Shown: positions 46,023 to 54,488, counted from the first letter of the stretch. The stretch: 64,000 nt of DNA from Salinisphaera sp040361255 (GCF_040361255.1 NZ_APNG01000006.1:149033-213032); one strand, 5' to 3'. Notes: generated from the letters alone by a model not told the origin. Translations and numbers: made by a program.

Positions 46023-46142
46023 CTAACCGAGGGTGTTCGACGCGGCGAGAAAACGACGGTTTGTTGAGGCGACGGCATGAGCGTCGGCGTACGCCGACAC
46101 GTGCTTAGCACTCGAGCGCTGAATGAGGCAGGCGGTACGCAT
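46023..46142 (-). CDS. possible 39-residue small ORF upstream of mmsA
   Basis: An ATG at 46142 is preceded at 5-nt spacing by GGAGGAG, one of the strongest Shine-Dalgarno sequences in the window. It opens a 39-codon frame beginning MRTACLIQRSSAKHVSAYAD and ending LAASNTLG. It lies on the mmsA strand, 142 bp before that gene. The peptide has no recognised family, signal or metal motif, and it includes the palindrome at 46083-46098. It could be a leader peptide, a small protein or chance. Confidence 0.3.
   Translation of the reverse strand: MRTACLIQRSSAKHVSAYADAHAVASTNRRFLAASNTLG
46083..46098. promoter_or_regulatory. 16-bp perfect palindrome in the mms control region
   Basis: GTCGGCGTACGCCGAC is fully self-complementary. 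It sits between mmsA and its divergent AraC-type regulator. AraC proteins usually bind direct repeats, so another regulator or a DNA-structure role is equally possible. Confidence 0.4.
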
Positions 46143-46334
46143 TGGATCTCCTCCGTGGCGTTGTATTGGGCGGTCAGCGTTCGTTATGCGGGACACGCTG
46201 CCGTTTTTTTGTTCGATATCGAAACAGCCCTGCACTGCCTGCTGTTTCATCGCGGCCCTGCTTTGTTTTTTGTGCCGCGTTTATAACTTATTGCCAATCA
46301 GATCACGCCGATCCGGCGTCTGAAATAGTCTTAA

Positions 46335-47333
46335 TTGCCACCGGCTGGACAAAATTGCTTCGTGCATGATCAAGTGTCGTCTAACGCAAATTCGCCACAC
46401 CCACGCGAAATTCATGTCGTGAACTTAGCGCCCCGCACACCTGCGTATGCCGGTATCGAGACCTCGCGCTGGCCGCTGCCGGAAACCGGACGGCGCGTGA
46501 TCCTGCCGCAGAAACTCGTTGACGAAATGGCCGCCAACCCGCTGTGTCGCGACTGCCTGCCGCATGGCGTGGGGTACTACCCGAGGGCGGCGGGCCATCG
46601 CATGGGCCGCCGCAATCCGCGCGATCATCTGCTGATCTATTGCCTGTCCGGCGCCGGGGTGGCCCGGCGCGAGGGCCGGCGCCAGGCGGTACAGGCCGGC
46701 GACGTGCTGCTGCTGCGCGAAGGCGAGCGCCATAGTTATTGCGCCGACCGTCACGAGCCGTGGTCGATCTACTGGGCGCATCTGGGCGGCCATGCGGTCG
46801 CGCGTTTCTTCGACGAGATCGCGGCCGGGCACGATGACTTCGTGGTGCCGGTGGGCCTGCACCCACGCCTGACCGAGGATCTGAACCTGCTGCTGACCGT
46901 GGCGGATCGCTTCAAGAGCCAGCACTTCGTCTATGCGGCGAATCTGCTGCAGAGCATTCTGTCGTTCATGGCGCTGGTCCATCACCAGCACCGCGATCGC
47001 GGCGCGGCGCTGGATATCGACCGCGTCCAGGCCTGGTTGCAGGCGCATCTGCACGAACGCATCGATCTCGACGAATTGGTAGCCGCGACCAGCACGATCT
47101 CGCGCTATCACTTCATCCGCGAATACCGCCGCCAGACCGGCCAGACGCCCATGCAGGCTTTTCAGCGGCTCAAGATCAGCCGGGCCTGTTATCTGCTCGA
47201 TATCACCGACTGGAACGTCGGCGAGATCGCCAGCGATCTGGGCTATGACGACCCCTATTATTTTTCGCGGCTGTTCAAGAAGGTCATGGGCGTGCCGCCG
47301 CGCGACTATCGGCGCGAGCATCAGGCCGGCTAA
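46335..47333 (+). CDS. AraC-family regulator of the mms operon (MmsR-like)
   Basis: This regulator of up to 332 residues has an N-terminal cupin sensor (HLLIYCLSGAGVARREGRR, then GDVLLLREGERHSY) and a C-terminal double helix-turn-helix (DLDELVAATSTISRYHFIRE and the AraC signature VGEIASDLGYDDPYYFSRLF). It is divergent from mmsA and most likely activates the operon in response to valine or 3-hydroxyisobutyrate, as MmsR does. The start is uncertain: the frame opens with TTG at 46335, and in-frame GTGs at 46362 and 46416 are alternatives. None has a good ribosome-binding site. Confidence 0.85.
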   Translation: MPPAGQNCFVHDQVSSNANSPHPREIHVVNLAPRTPAYAGIETSRWPLPETGRRVILPQKLVDEMAANPLCRDCLPHGVGYYPRAAGHRMGRRNPRDHLLIYCLSGAGVARREGRRQAVQAGDVLLLREGERHSYCADRHEPWSIYWAHLGGHAVARFFDEIAAGHDDFVVPVGLHPRLTEDLNLLLTVADRFKSQHFVYAANLLQSILSFMALVHHQHRDRGAALDIDRVQAWLQAHLHERIDLDELVAATSTISRYHFIREYRRQTGQTPMQAFQRLKISRACYLLDITDWNVGEIASDLGYDDPYYFSRLFKKVMGVPPRDYRREHQAG

Positions 47334-47345
47334 GCGCCGACTTTT

Positions 47346-47384
47346 AAAAAAAACACCGGCACGCACACAAAGCGCGTACCGGTG
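47346..47384 (-). terminator. Rho-independent terminator of the second binding-protein gene
   Basis: On the minus strand CACCGGTACGC pairs with GCGTGCCGGTG (11 bp, one G-T pair) across a 9-nt loop and is followed by eight T residues. It begins 24 bp past the stop of the binding-protein gene and lies between two convergent genes. Confidence 0.85.
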
Positions 47385-47408
47385 CCTACGCACAACAACC
47401 GTCTTGAA

Positions 47409-48626
47409 CTACTTCAGGCGCGCGCAACCCGATTCGGCCAGCGACGGATAGGCCTGATCTCCTGGAATCGTACGCTCGACGGTGGCGACATCCCATTCGC
47501 CTTTCGACGCATCGGGCCCTTTGACCTTGAGCAGATACATATCGTGCTCGAGCAGACCGTCATCGCGGATGGTGCCGCCCTGAGCAAAGAAATCGTCGAT
47601 CGGCTTGTTGCCGATGGCGGAGCGCACCGCATCGCTTTCATCCGTGCCGGCTGCCTTGACCGCATTCAGATAGGCCGTAGTCGCCGAATACAATGCCGCG
47701 TGCGGGAAGGTAGGCGTGGTGCCACCGCTGGCCAGATAGCGTTTCGCCCATTGCCGCGAGTCTTCGTCGTGATCCCAGTACCAGCCGCTGGTGAACTGCA
47801 GGCCCTTGGCCGTATCCAGGCCCAGGCTTTTCACGTCGCTGATGAGTACGAGCATGCCGGCCAGCGACTGGCCACGCGAGACGATGCCGAACTCGTTGGC
47901 CTGCTTGACCGCGTTAATGGTATCGGTGCCGGCATTGGCCAGACCGATCACATCCGCGCCGGAGCTCTGGGCCTGCAACAGATACGAAGAAAAGTCATTG
48001 GTGTTCAGCGGCGCGCGTACCGAACCGACGACGCTGCCACCCAGTTCCTTGACTACATCCGAGGTATTGCTTTCCAGGGCCTGGCCGAAGGCATAGTCGG
48101 CGGTAATGAAGAACCATTTCTTGCCGCCGTTCTTGACGATGGCCGTGGCCGTACCTACCGGCAGCGCGTGGGTATCGTACCCGTAATGGATACCGTAGGC
48201 CGTACAGGCATCGTTGGTCAGCGCCGAGGTGGCACTGCCGGTATTGATGGTGATGATGCCCTTGTTCGAGGCCAGCTGCTGTACGGCCAGACCGACCGCG
48301 CTGTTGGTCAGATCCATGATGACATCGACCTTGTCGCGATCGATCCATTCGCGGGCGGTGGACGAGGCGATATCGGCCTTGTTCTGATGATCGGCCGAGA
48401 TCACCTCGATATCCTTGCCGAGCACACTACCGCCAAAATCCTTGACCGCCATCTTCACCGCAGCGGTCGCACCGGGCCCGCTGAAACCATCGGCATAGAC
48501 GCCGGACATATCGCCGAGCACGCCGATGGTTACCTGGCCGTCGTCGTTGCCGGCCGCCTGGGCCGTACCGACCGTGAGCAGGCCCGCCGCCGCTACGCCC
48601 AACAGGGCGTTTCGCCATATCGTCAT
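47409..48626 (-). CDS. orphan Liv-type periplasmic substrate-binding protein
   Basis: This 405-residue protein has a signal peptide (MTIWRNALLGVAAAGLLTVG, cut after AQAA) and a type I binding fold (VTIGVLGDMSGVYADGFSGP). It is clearly paralogous to the binding protein at 34405-35625. Shared stretches include NGGKKWFFITADYAFG and TNDFSSYLLQA. There are no ATPase or permease genes beside it. It may feed the importer at 32.9-37.5 kb with a second ligand. It is convergent with the mmsR-like gene and has its own terminator. Confidence 0.9.
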   Translation of the reverse strand: MTIWRNALLGVAAAGLLTVGTAQAAGNDDGQVTIGVLGDMSGVYADGFSGPGATAAVKMAVKDFGGSVLGKDIEVISADHQNKADIASSTAREWIDRDKVDVIMDLTNSAVGLAVQQLASNKGIITINTGSATSALTNDACTAYGIHYGYDTHALPVGTATAIVKNGGKKWFFITADYAFGQALESNTSDVVKELGGSVVGSVRAPLNTNDFSSYLLQAQSSGADVIGLANAGTDTINAVKQANEFGIVSRGQSLAGMLVLISDVKSLGLDTAKGLQFTSGWYWDHDEDSRQWAKRYLASGGTTPTFPHAALYSATTAYLNAVKAAGTDESDAVRSAIGNKPIDDFFAQGGTIRDDGLLEHDMYLLKVKGPDASKGEWDVATVERTIPGDQAYPSLAESGCARLK

Positions 48627-48890
48627 GGTCCTCTCCTCGTTTTATAGGCTTCGTCGCTGCGCTTTGTACAGGCCGAACCGCTCGTTGTTGTAGTTGCACA
48701 TTGCAGCACCGGCCAAACCCTGGCCCATTCGACCTTTGTCCAATGGCCACGCCGAGAGTGCGGGTTGCCGGCCTTAGCCACCACCGCATCGCGCCGCGAC
48801 CGCACCGTTGTCGAAATCACCCCGCACCAGCTACCCGCCCGGGTAAGCTCGCAACCGTCCAGTGACTGCCATTAACCGGGACGTATCGTT

Positions 48891-50516
48891 TTGCCTGTTT
48901 CTCGTTTGACCACCGCCGTCCGCGTACTGGTCGCGCCACTGCTGCTTTATGCGCTGGCCGCCCTGCCGCTGCGCCCGGGTGGCAGCGTTACCTGCATGCC
49001 CATCGAGCCGGCGCTGGTACTGGCCGCCATGCTATGTGTGCCGCGCCGTGCCGAACGGGGGCTGCGCGTGCTCGTCGTTCTGGGGTATGGCCTGTTACTG
49101 GCGCTCACGGCCGCGGACTGGGGCACCGGGCTTGCCTTCGGTCGTTCGTTCGAGCTGGCCCGCGATTACCGCCTGCCCGTCTTCGGCTGGAATGTGTTCG
49201 CCCATGTCGTGGGTTACGGGCTGGCCGTGGTGGCGCTCGTTGCGGCAATCGTTGTTATCGGCCTGCTGCTCTACCTGCTGTTTCGCGGCCTCGCGGTCTG
49301 GACGCGTACAGCCGGGCCGCACCGCCTGCGCTACGCAGCGCTCGTCGCGGCATTGCTGATTGCGCCACTGACAGTCAGCCTGACGCGTTCGCAAACCGCT
49401 GCCCCGGTTTACGAGCGCATCGCCCTGCATGCGCATCAGTACCTTGCGCGTCGCACCGAGCGCCGGGCGTTCCAGCGCAGCCTGCAAACGCCAGCAGTAG
49501 ACGCCGGTACCGACCTCGCCCGGCTCGCCGGCAAAAACGTATTGTTCGTTTTCGTGGAGTCCTACGGGCGTACGGTCTTCGAGCGCGCACTCTATGCCGA
49601 GACCATCGGCCCGCGGCTGCGCGCCTTCGAACACACCATTGCCGCCGCCGGATTTCGCGCACGCAGCGGCTGGCTCACCTCGCCGACGGTCGGGGGCCAG
49701 AGCTGGCTGGCCCATGCCACGCTGTTGTCCGGTCTCTGGATCGACAGCCAGCCGCGCTACGAGGCGCTGATCGCCAGCGATCGCATCTCGCTGAACCGAC
49801 GCTTTCGTCAGGCCGGCTGGCGCACGGTCGCGGTCATGCCCGCCATTACCCGTGCCTGGCCGGAGTCCGCCTGGTTCAGCTACGACCGCGTCTATGCCAG
49901 CGACGATCTGGGCTATGAAGGCGAGCCGTTCAACTGGGTGACTATGCCCGACCAATACACCTTGGCCGCGTTGCAGCGCGCCGAACTCGATCCGGCCGGC
50001 ACACAGCCGGTGATGATCGAAGCCGCACTGATTTCCAGCCATGCGCCCTGGGTGCCAATTCCACCACTAATGGAGTGGTCGCGTATCGGCAACGGCGCGG
50101 TTTTCAACGACTACGCACGCGCGGGCGATCCGCCGGTGGAAGTATGGAAAGACGCCGACCGGGTGCGCACGCAATACCGCAAGGCCATCGATTATTCGCT
50201 GGCAACGCTGGCCTCGTTCATTGCCGAACGCGCCGACGACAATCTGGTGCTGGTGATTCTGGGCGATCATCAGCCGGCGCCGATCATCACCGGCAACAAC
50301 GCCTCACGCGACGTCCCGATGCATATCGTATCGGCGGATCCTGCAGTGCTTGAGGCAGTCGAGGGTTGGGGCTGGAAACACGGCATGACACCGGATGCCA
50401 ATACACCGGTCTGGCGGATGGATACCTTCTACGACCGATTTTTGAGCGCTTTCGATAGCAATGCCGACGCCGGTCAACCTCCATCCCCGGCCGGAACGCC
50501 AGCTCAGCCCAAGTAG
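48891..50516 (+). CDS. sulfatase-superfamily membrane hydrolase/transferase
   Basis: This 541-residue protein has four or five N-terminal membrane helices (to about residue 165) followed by a periplasmic alkaline-phosphatase/sulfatase-fold domain. FVFVESYGRTVFE at about 221-233 provides the first metal ligand and GDHQPAPIITGNN the C-terminal ligands. SPTVGGQSWLAHATLLSGL near 263-281 supplies the likely Ser/Thr nucleophile. The layout resembles phosphoethanolamine or glycerophosphate transferases of the envelope. The start is a TTG at 48891, as no ATG fits before the first helix, and is uncertain. The gene is monocistronic. Confidence 0.75.
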   Translation: MPVSRLTTAVRVLVAPLLLYALAALPLRPGGSVTCMPIEPALVLAAMLCVPRRAERGLRVLVVLGYGLLLALTAADWGTGLAFGRSFELARDYRLPVFGWNVFAHVVGYGLAVVALVAAIVVIGLLLYLLFRGLAVWTRTAGPHRLRYAALVAALLIAPLTVSLTRSQTAAPVYERIALHAHQYLARRTERRAFQRSLQTPAVDAGTDLARLAGKNVLFVFVESYGRTVFERALYAETIGPRLRAFEHTIAAAGFRARSGWLTSPTVGGQSWLAHATLLSGLWIDSQPRYEALIASDRISLNRRFRQAGWRTVAVMPAITRAWPESAWFSYDRVYASDDLGYEGEPFNWVTMPDQYTLAALQRAELDPAGTQPVMIEAALISSHAPWVPIPPLMEWSRIGNGAVFNDYARAGDPPVEVWKDADRVRTQYRKAIDYSLATLASFIAERADDNLVLVILGDHQPAPIITGNNASRDVPMHIVSADPAVLEAVEGWGWKHGMTPDANTPVWRMDTFYDRFLSAFDSNADAGQPPSPAGTPAQPK

Positions 50517-50673
50517 AACGCGCCCTGCGAACACGCGGCATCGGTCGGCGCGATACGCCGCAGCGCAATGCGGCGAGTGCCGCGCCGGCAGGCTATTCAC
50601 CGCGGGTGGGGAATAGCCAGCTGGAATATCGGAAGCGCTTGCACATGGCGCAAGCTGGATCTATCATTCTTTC

Positions 50674-50697
50674 ATTTCATGGAATGACAGAATAAAC
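50674..50697. promoter_or_regulatory. candidate operator of the ArsR-type gene
   Basis: TCATTC and GAATGA form a 6-bp inverted repeat separated by 12 bp, ending 2 bp before the ATG of the ArsR/SmtB-type gene. Operators overlapping the start are common for autorepressed ArsR genes. Confidence 0.5.
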
Positions 50698-50698
50698 G

Positions 50699-51052
50699 AT
50701 GCCTTCAGCGCACAGCCCATGTGAACACTCGACCGATCCAAAGCCGCCGCGACTACCGGCGGACGCTGACCTGTCGCTAGCCGCGGAGATGTTCAAGGCA
50801 CTCGCCGACCCCGATCGCCTGCGCCTGCTGGCACGGCTGGCCGACGGCGAGACGTGCGTTACCGAGCTGGCCGCGCTGGAAGACCAGAAGGTCACGACCG
50901 TATCGGCGCGACTCAAGCTGCTGCTTGGCGCACGCCTGGTCAGCCGCCGGCGTGAGGCCAAGCATATGTATTACCGACTCACCGACGATCACGTACTGCA
51001 GATCGTCATCACGGCCCTCGAACACTCAGCCGAGGACACCGTCTCGCGCTGA
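50699..51052 (+). CDS. ArsR/SmtB-family metal-responsive repressor
   Basis: This 117-residue winged-helix protein has AAEMFKALADPDRLRLLARL at 29-48, then ETCVTELAALEDQKVTTVSARLKLL. It lacks the CVC pair that marks arsenic sensors. A cysteine at 53 and the C-terminal helix (DDHVLQIVITALEHSAED) containing D and H residues resemble the alpha-5 zinc site of SmtB/CzrA. With the His-rich protein gene 42 bp downstream, it is best read as a zinc or cobalt sensor derepressed by excess metal. It should bind the inverted repeat overlapping its own start. Confidence 0.85.
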   Translation: MPSAHSPCEHSTDPKPPRLPADADLSLAAEMFKALADPDRLRLLARLADGETCVTELAALEDQKVTTVSARLKLLLGARLVSRRREAKHMYYRLTDDHVLQIVITALEHSAEDTVSR

Positions 51053-51094
51053 TGCGCGAACGCAGCCTCGAATCATTCACTCCAGGAGTTCAGC

Positions 51095-51451
51095 ATGACC
51101 GAATGCAATCACGACCATCACCAGCCCCATCCGCATACCCATGGCCCGGAGTGCGAGCACACCGGCGTGCGCCACGGCGACCATGTGGACTATCTGCATG
51201 ACGGCCACCTGCACCACCCCCACGGTGATCACGTGGACGAACACGTGATCGAGGTGTCGGACAAGAACCCTGACCAGTGCACCCCGGCCCACGACTGCGC
51301 CGGCCATGACGCCTCGCACACGCATGGCCCCGGCTGCGGCCACGAGGCGGTTCCGCATGGCGACCATATCGACTACCTCGTCGACGGCCACCTGCACCAC
51401 CCGCACGGCGATCACTGCGACGATCACGGCCCGATCGAAGTCGTCAACTAA
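51095..51451 (+). CDS. His-rich metal-binding protein with internal duplication
   Basis: This 118-residue soluble protein contains 29 histidines and 6 cysteines. Two copies of a 40-residue unit occur at 14-54 and 75-116, each with HTHGPxCxH, HGDHxDYL and DGHLHHPHGDH. There is no signal peptide or membrane helix, so it is probably a cytosolic zinc (or nickel) buffer. The start is preceded by CCAGGAG. It is cotranscribed with the ArsR-type sensor and followed by a strong terminator. Proteins with this unit are usually annotated only as hypothetical or metal-binding. Confidence 0.8.
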   Translation: MTECNHDHHQPHPHTHGPECEHTGVRHGDHVDYLHDGHLHHPHGDHVDEHVIEVSDKNPDQCTPAHDCAGHDASHTHGPGCGHEAVPHGDHIDYLVDGHLHHPHGDHCDDHGPIEVVN

Positions 51452-51487
51452 GCCGTCGATCCGCAGGGCTTGTAACCGCCTCGCATG

Positions 51488-51517
51488 CCCGGACGCCGGC
51501 GCGTCCGGGTTTTTTTG
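51488..51517 (+). terminator. Rho-independent terminator after the His-rich protein gene
   Basis: CCCGGACGC pairs with GCGTCCGGG (9 bp, loop CGGC) and is followed by seven or more T residues. Confidence 0.9.
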
Positions 51518-51558
51518 GGCGCGGGATACCGAAATCAGCAGACATCCTGGCTTAAAAA

Positions 51559-51574
51559 ATGTAACGTTATAGCG
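51559..51574. promoter_or_regulatory. Zur-like box before the ABC operon
   Basis: ATGTAACGTTATAGCG lies 23 bp before the ABC ATPase start. It shares AACGTTATA with the box at 59107-59123 and, except for one base, TGTAACGTTAT with the inverted box at 62294-62312. Confidence 0.55.
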
Positions 51575-51596
51575 TCCCTGTCCTGCCTGTTGATTC

Positions 51597-52244
51597 ATGC
51601 TCTGTATTCGCGATCTGGAGCACCGCTATACCGACGTGCCCGTTGTACGCCTTGCGCATCTGGATGTGGCCGCCGGCGAACAGCTGGCGATTCTCGGCCC
51701 CTCTGGCAGCGGCAAGTCCACACTGTTGCATCTACTAGCGGGCGTACTCACGCCGACGCGTGGCGAAATCCATGTCTGCGGACAGTCGCTTTCGACAATG
51801 GGCGAAGCCGCCCGCGATCGTTTTCGCGGCCGCCATATCGGGCTGGTCTATCAAAGCCTGCACCTGATCGCCGCGCTTTCGGTGGCCGACAATCTGGCCC
51901 TGGCGCGCTATCTCGCCGGCCTCGCGCCGGACGCGGCCCGCATCGATGAAACGCTCGAGCGTGTCGGCCTGGTCGCCTTCAAGGCCAGCTACCCGGCCCA
52001 GCTCAGCCAGGGGCAGCGCCAGCGCGTGGCACTGGCCCGTGCGCTGGTCAACGAGCCGCGGCTGATTCTGGCCGACGAGCCCACCTCCAGCCTGGACGAC
52101 GCCAACGCCGAGCGTGTAGCCACGCTGTTGATCGAGCGGGCCCGAGCCGCGGGTGCGGCGCTGGTGGTGACCACCCACGATCGTCGTCTGGCCGATCGCT
52201 TCGAGCGCCGGCTCACGCTGGGCCAAGACGGACGCAGCGCATGA
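51597..52244 (+). CDS. ABC transporter ATPase (LolD/MacB type), zinc-starvation operon
   Basis: This 215-residue ATPase has Walker A GPSGSGKST at about 38-46. The signature is LSQGQRQRVALARAL and Walker B is LILADEPTSSLDD. It belongs to the LolD/FtsE/MacB class, which drives mechanotransmission rather than substrate passage. The gene overlaps the permease start by 4 bp. The operon order ATPase - FtsX-like permease - DUF3299 protein resembles the Zur-controlled PA4064-PA4066 genes of Pseudomonas aeruginosa as I recall them. Its upstream Zur-like box suggests induction by zinc shortage. Confidence 0.88.
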   Translation: MLCIRDLEHRYTDVPVVRLAHLDVAAGEQLAILGPSGSGKSTLLHLLAGVLTPTRGEIHVCGQSLSTMGEAARDRFRGRHIGLVYQSLHLIAALSVADNLALARYLAGLAPDAARIDETLERVGLVAFKASYPAQLSQGQRQRVALARALVNEPRLILADEPTSSLDDANAERVATLLIERARAAGAALVVTTHDRRLADRFERRLTLGQDGRSA

Positions 52245-53596
52245 ATCTATGGCGGCTGAGCCTGGCCTATCTGCGCCATCAGAAACTCACGGCGGCGTTG
52301 AACGTGTTCCTGCTCGCGCTCGGCAGTGCCATCATCGTGGTGCTGCTGCTGGCATCCACCCAGCTCAAGGACAATCTGGTCCGCGATGCGGGCGGGATCA
52401 ATCTCGTGGTGGGCGCCAAGGGCTCGCCGCTGCAGCTGATTCTGTCGAGCATCTACCATATCGATGCACCCACCGGGAATATCGATCTCGCCGAGGCCCG
52501 GCGCTGGTCTCGCCACCGGCTGGTCGACCACGCGATCCCGGTCGCGCTCGGCGACAGCGTGCAGGGTTTTCGTATCGTGGGCACGAGCAACGACTTCCTG
52601 CCGCTCTACGATGCCGAGATCGAGGACGGCCACGGCTGGCGCGCGCCCATGCAAGCCGTGCTGGGTGCGCAGGTCGCGGCTGCCACGGGCCTGTCGGTGG
52701 GCGACACCTTTGCCGGCGTGCACGGCTTTGCCGCCCGCGGCCATACCCACGAGGATTCCCGCTATCGCGTGGTCGGGGTGCTTGCACCCACGCGCAGCGT
52801 GATCGACCGGCTGGCGCTCACCGATGTACGCAGCGTCTGGGCACTGCATGGCGGCCTGGGTCATGACCACGATCATGCGCAAGAAGACACTCACGCCGCC
52901 GATGAGCACGAGCACGACGAAGCGCATACCCACGGGCACGCCGAACAGCCGGGCGCCCCCTATCAAGACAATCACGATAATCACGAGCGGCAAGCAGCCG
53001 CCGAGCAGGCGCCCCTGCCGTCGATCCTGGACCCGGACTTTCCAGCCACGGGCCGTCAGATCACCGCGCTGCTGCTGATTTCCGACTCGCCGCTGGCGGG
53101 CCTGACGCTGCCACGGCTGATCAACCGTGTCTCCAGCCTGCAGGCGGCCGCGCCGGTCGCGGAAATCACCCGCCTGCTGGGGCTGATCGGCTTCGGCTTG
53201 GACACGCTCGCCGCCTTTGCCGGGCTGATGATCGTAGCCGCCGCGCTGAGCGTATTCGTCGCGCTTTACAACGCCCTGCGCGCACGGCGCGTGGACCTGG
53301 CCATGATGCGCTCGCTGGGCGCTTCCCGCGCGCAACTTCTGCGCCATATCCTGCTCGAAGGCCAGATGCTCGCGCTGGGCGGTGTCACACTGGGCTTGCT
53401 GATCGGGCATCTGGTGACCGAGGGACTGGGGTTATGGCTGGAAGACGCACAACTGTTTCATCTGACCGGCTGGGCCTGGCAGCCCGCGGAATGGGGCCTT
53501 CTGGTCATGGCCGTGGTCGTAGGCCTGCTGGCCGCACTCCTGCCGGCGATCCAGGCCTATCGGGTGGATATCGCCCGTACGCTGGCCGGCGAATGA
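52241..53596 (+). CDS. FtsX/MacB-like permease with His-rich periplasmic loop
   Basis: This 451-residue permease has one N-terminal helix (about 16-40), a large periplasmic domain and three C-terminal helices. LAMMRSLGASRAQLLRHILL is the typical FtsX-family coupling region. The periplasmic domain contains a His/Asp/Glu-rich insertion at about 207-251 (HDHDHAQEDTHAADEHEHDE, then THGHAEQ). Such a loop should bind zinc directly. The role may be moving a zinc-loaded lipoprotein or metallophore, or sensing periplasmic zinc; a simple import channel is unlikely for this fold. Confidence 0.85.
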   Translation: MNLWRLSLAYLRHQKLTAALNVFLLALGSAIIVVLLLASTQLKDNLVRDAGGINLVVGAKGSPLQLILSSIYHIDAPTGNIDLAEARRWSRHRLVDHAIPVALGDSVQGFRIVGTSNDFLPLYDAEIEDGHGWRAPMQAVLGAQVAAATGLSVGDTFAGVHGFAARGHTHEDSRYRVVGVLAPTRSVIDRLALTDVRSVWALHGGLGHDHDHAQEDTHAADEHEHDEAHTHGHAEQPGAPYQDNHDNHERQAAAEQAPLPSILDPDFPATGRQITALLLISDSPLAGLTLPRLINRVSSLQAAAPVAEITRLLGLIGFGLDTLAAFAGLMIVAAALSVFVALYNALRARRVDLAMMRSLGASRAQLLRHILLEGQMLALGGVTLGLLIGHLVTEGLGLWLEDAQLFHLTGWAWQPAEWGLLVMAVVVGLLAALLPAIQAYRVDIARTLAGE

Positions 53597-54390
53597 ATCG
53601 GCGTGCGCACTGGCGCAGCCTGCTGCTGGGCCTGGCGGTCGCGCTGTTGGCCAGCTCGGCCTGGGCGAATGAGCCCGCGTCCATCGACCTGATCTACGAA
53701 CAGCTCGCACCAAGCGACGGCGCGCCCGTGATTCCGGCTATAAAGAACGACATTGTCTACCTGGCCGCCGAGGTCCGCGACGCCGACGGCGAGCTGCTGG
53801 ACGATGTCCCCATCAGCTTGAGCTCTACCCGCGACAACGCACTCGTCGGCCCCGAGCCGGTGACCCGCGACGGCGGCTATACCGATCTGGCCCTGGTGGC
53901 CCGTTCGCTGGGGCGCGATACGCTCACGGTGTCGGCCGGCTCGGTTTCTACCCAGATCGGCCTCGACGTGCGCGAACCCGATGCGGTGGACGACTATGCC
54001 AGCGCTCTGGAAGGCATCGACGACAGCGATAACGTGCTGGGCTGGGCGGCGCTGATGCAGGCCCAGATCGACTATGACGAACAGTTTCGCGTATCCGCGA
54101 CCTACCCGGCGGCACTGAAAGAGCGCTTCGGCCAGAGCGTGCGCCTGGTCGGCTATATGCTGCCCATGCAGATGTCCACGACCCAGACCCGATTCATCCT
54201 CTCGGCCAATCCGCCGGTGTGCTTCTTCCATATGCCGGGCGGCCCGGCCACCGTGGTGGATGTCCATACCCAGCGCGCCATGGAGATGACCTGGGAGCCG
54301 GTGGTCGTAGAAGGCACGCTCCAGGCCGAAACTCAGACCGACGACGGCCTGCTCTATCGCCTGACCGACGCCCGGGTCGTCAACCGCTAG
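53593..54390 (+). CDS. periplasmic DUF3299 protein with N-terminal Ig-like domain
   Basis: This 265-residue exported protein has a signal peptide (MNRRAHWRSLLLGLAVALLA, cut after AWA). An Ig/invasin-like beta domain follows at about 45-135 (DIVYLAAEVRDADGELLDDV). The C-terminal DUF3299 domain (GWAALMQAQIDYD, then VRLVGYMLPM and NPPVCFFHMPG) holds conserved Cys, His and Met that could bind a metal. It overlaps the permease stop in an ATGA arrangement and is the last gene of the operon. A periplasmic partner of the transporter is inferred. Confidence 0.8.
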   Translation: MNRRAHWRSLLLGLAVALLASSAWANEPASIDLIYEQLAPSDGAPVIPAIKNDIVYLAAEVRDADGELLDDVPISLSSTRDNALVGPEPVTRDGGYTDLALVARSLGRDTLTVSAGSVSTQIGLDVREPDAVDDYASALEGIDDSDNVLGWAALMQAQIDYDEQFRVSATYPAALKERFGQSVRLVGYMLPMQMSTTQTRFILSANPPVCFFHMPGGPATVVDVHTQRAMEMTWEPVVVEGTLQAETQTDDGLLYRLTDARVVNR

Positions 54391-54488
54391 CACCGGTCGA
54401 CATCGCCGGGCGCGGGTCACCGCCCGGCGGCGCTTGCCAGCACCGATCCTTTCGAAGCCGGACCGGTCGGCATGCTTGACAAAATTGA

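Larger units (their letters stand above)
45881..46334. other. 454-bp divergent control region of the mms operon
   Basis: The region between mmsA and the AraC-type gene must hold both promoters. It contains a perfect palindrome (46083-46098), a possible 39-codon frame with a strong Shine-Dalgarno on the mmsA strand, and an AT-richer stretch at about 46195-46340 next to the regulator start. No other structure was assigned. Confidence 0.5.
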
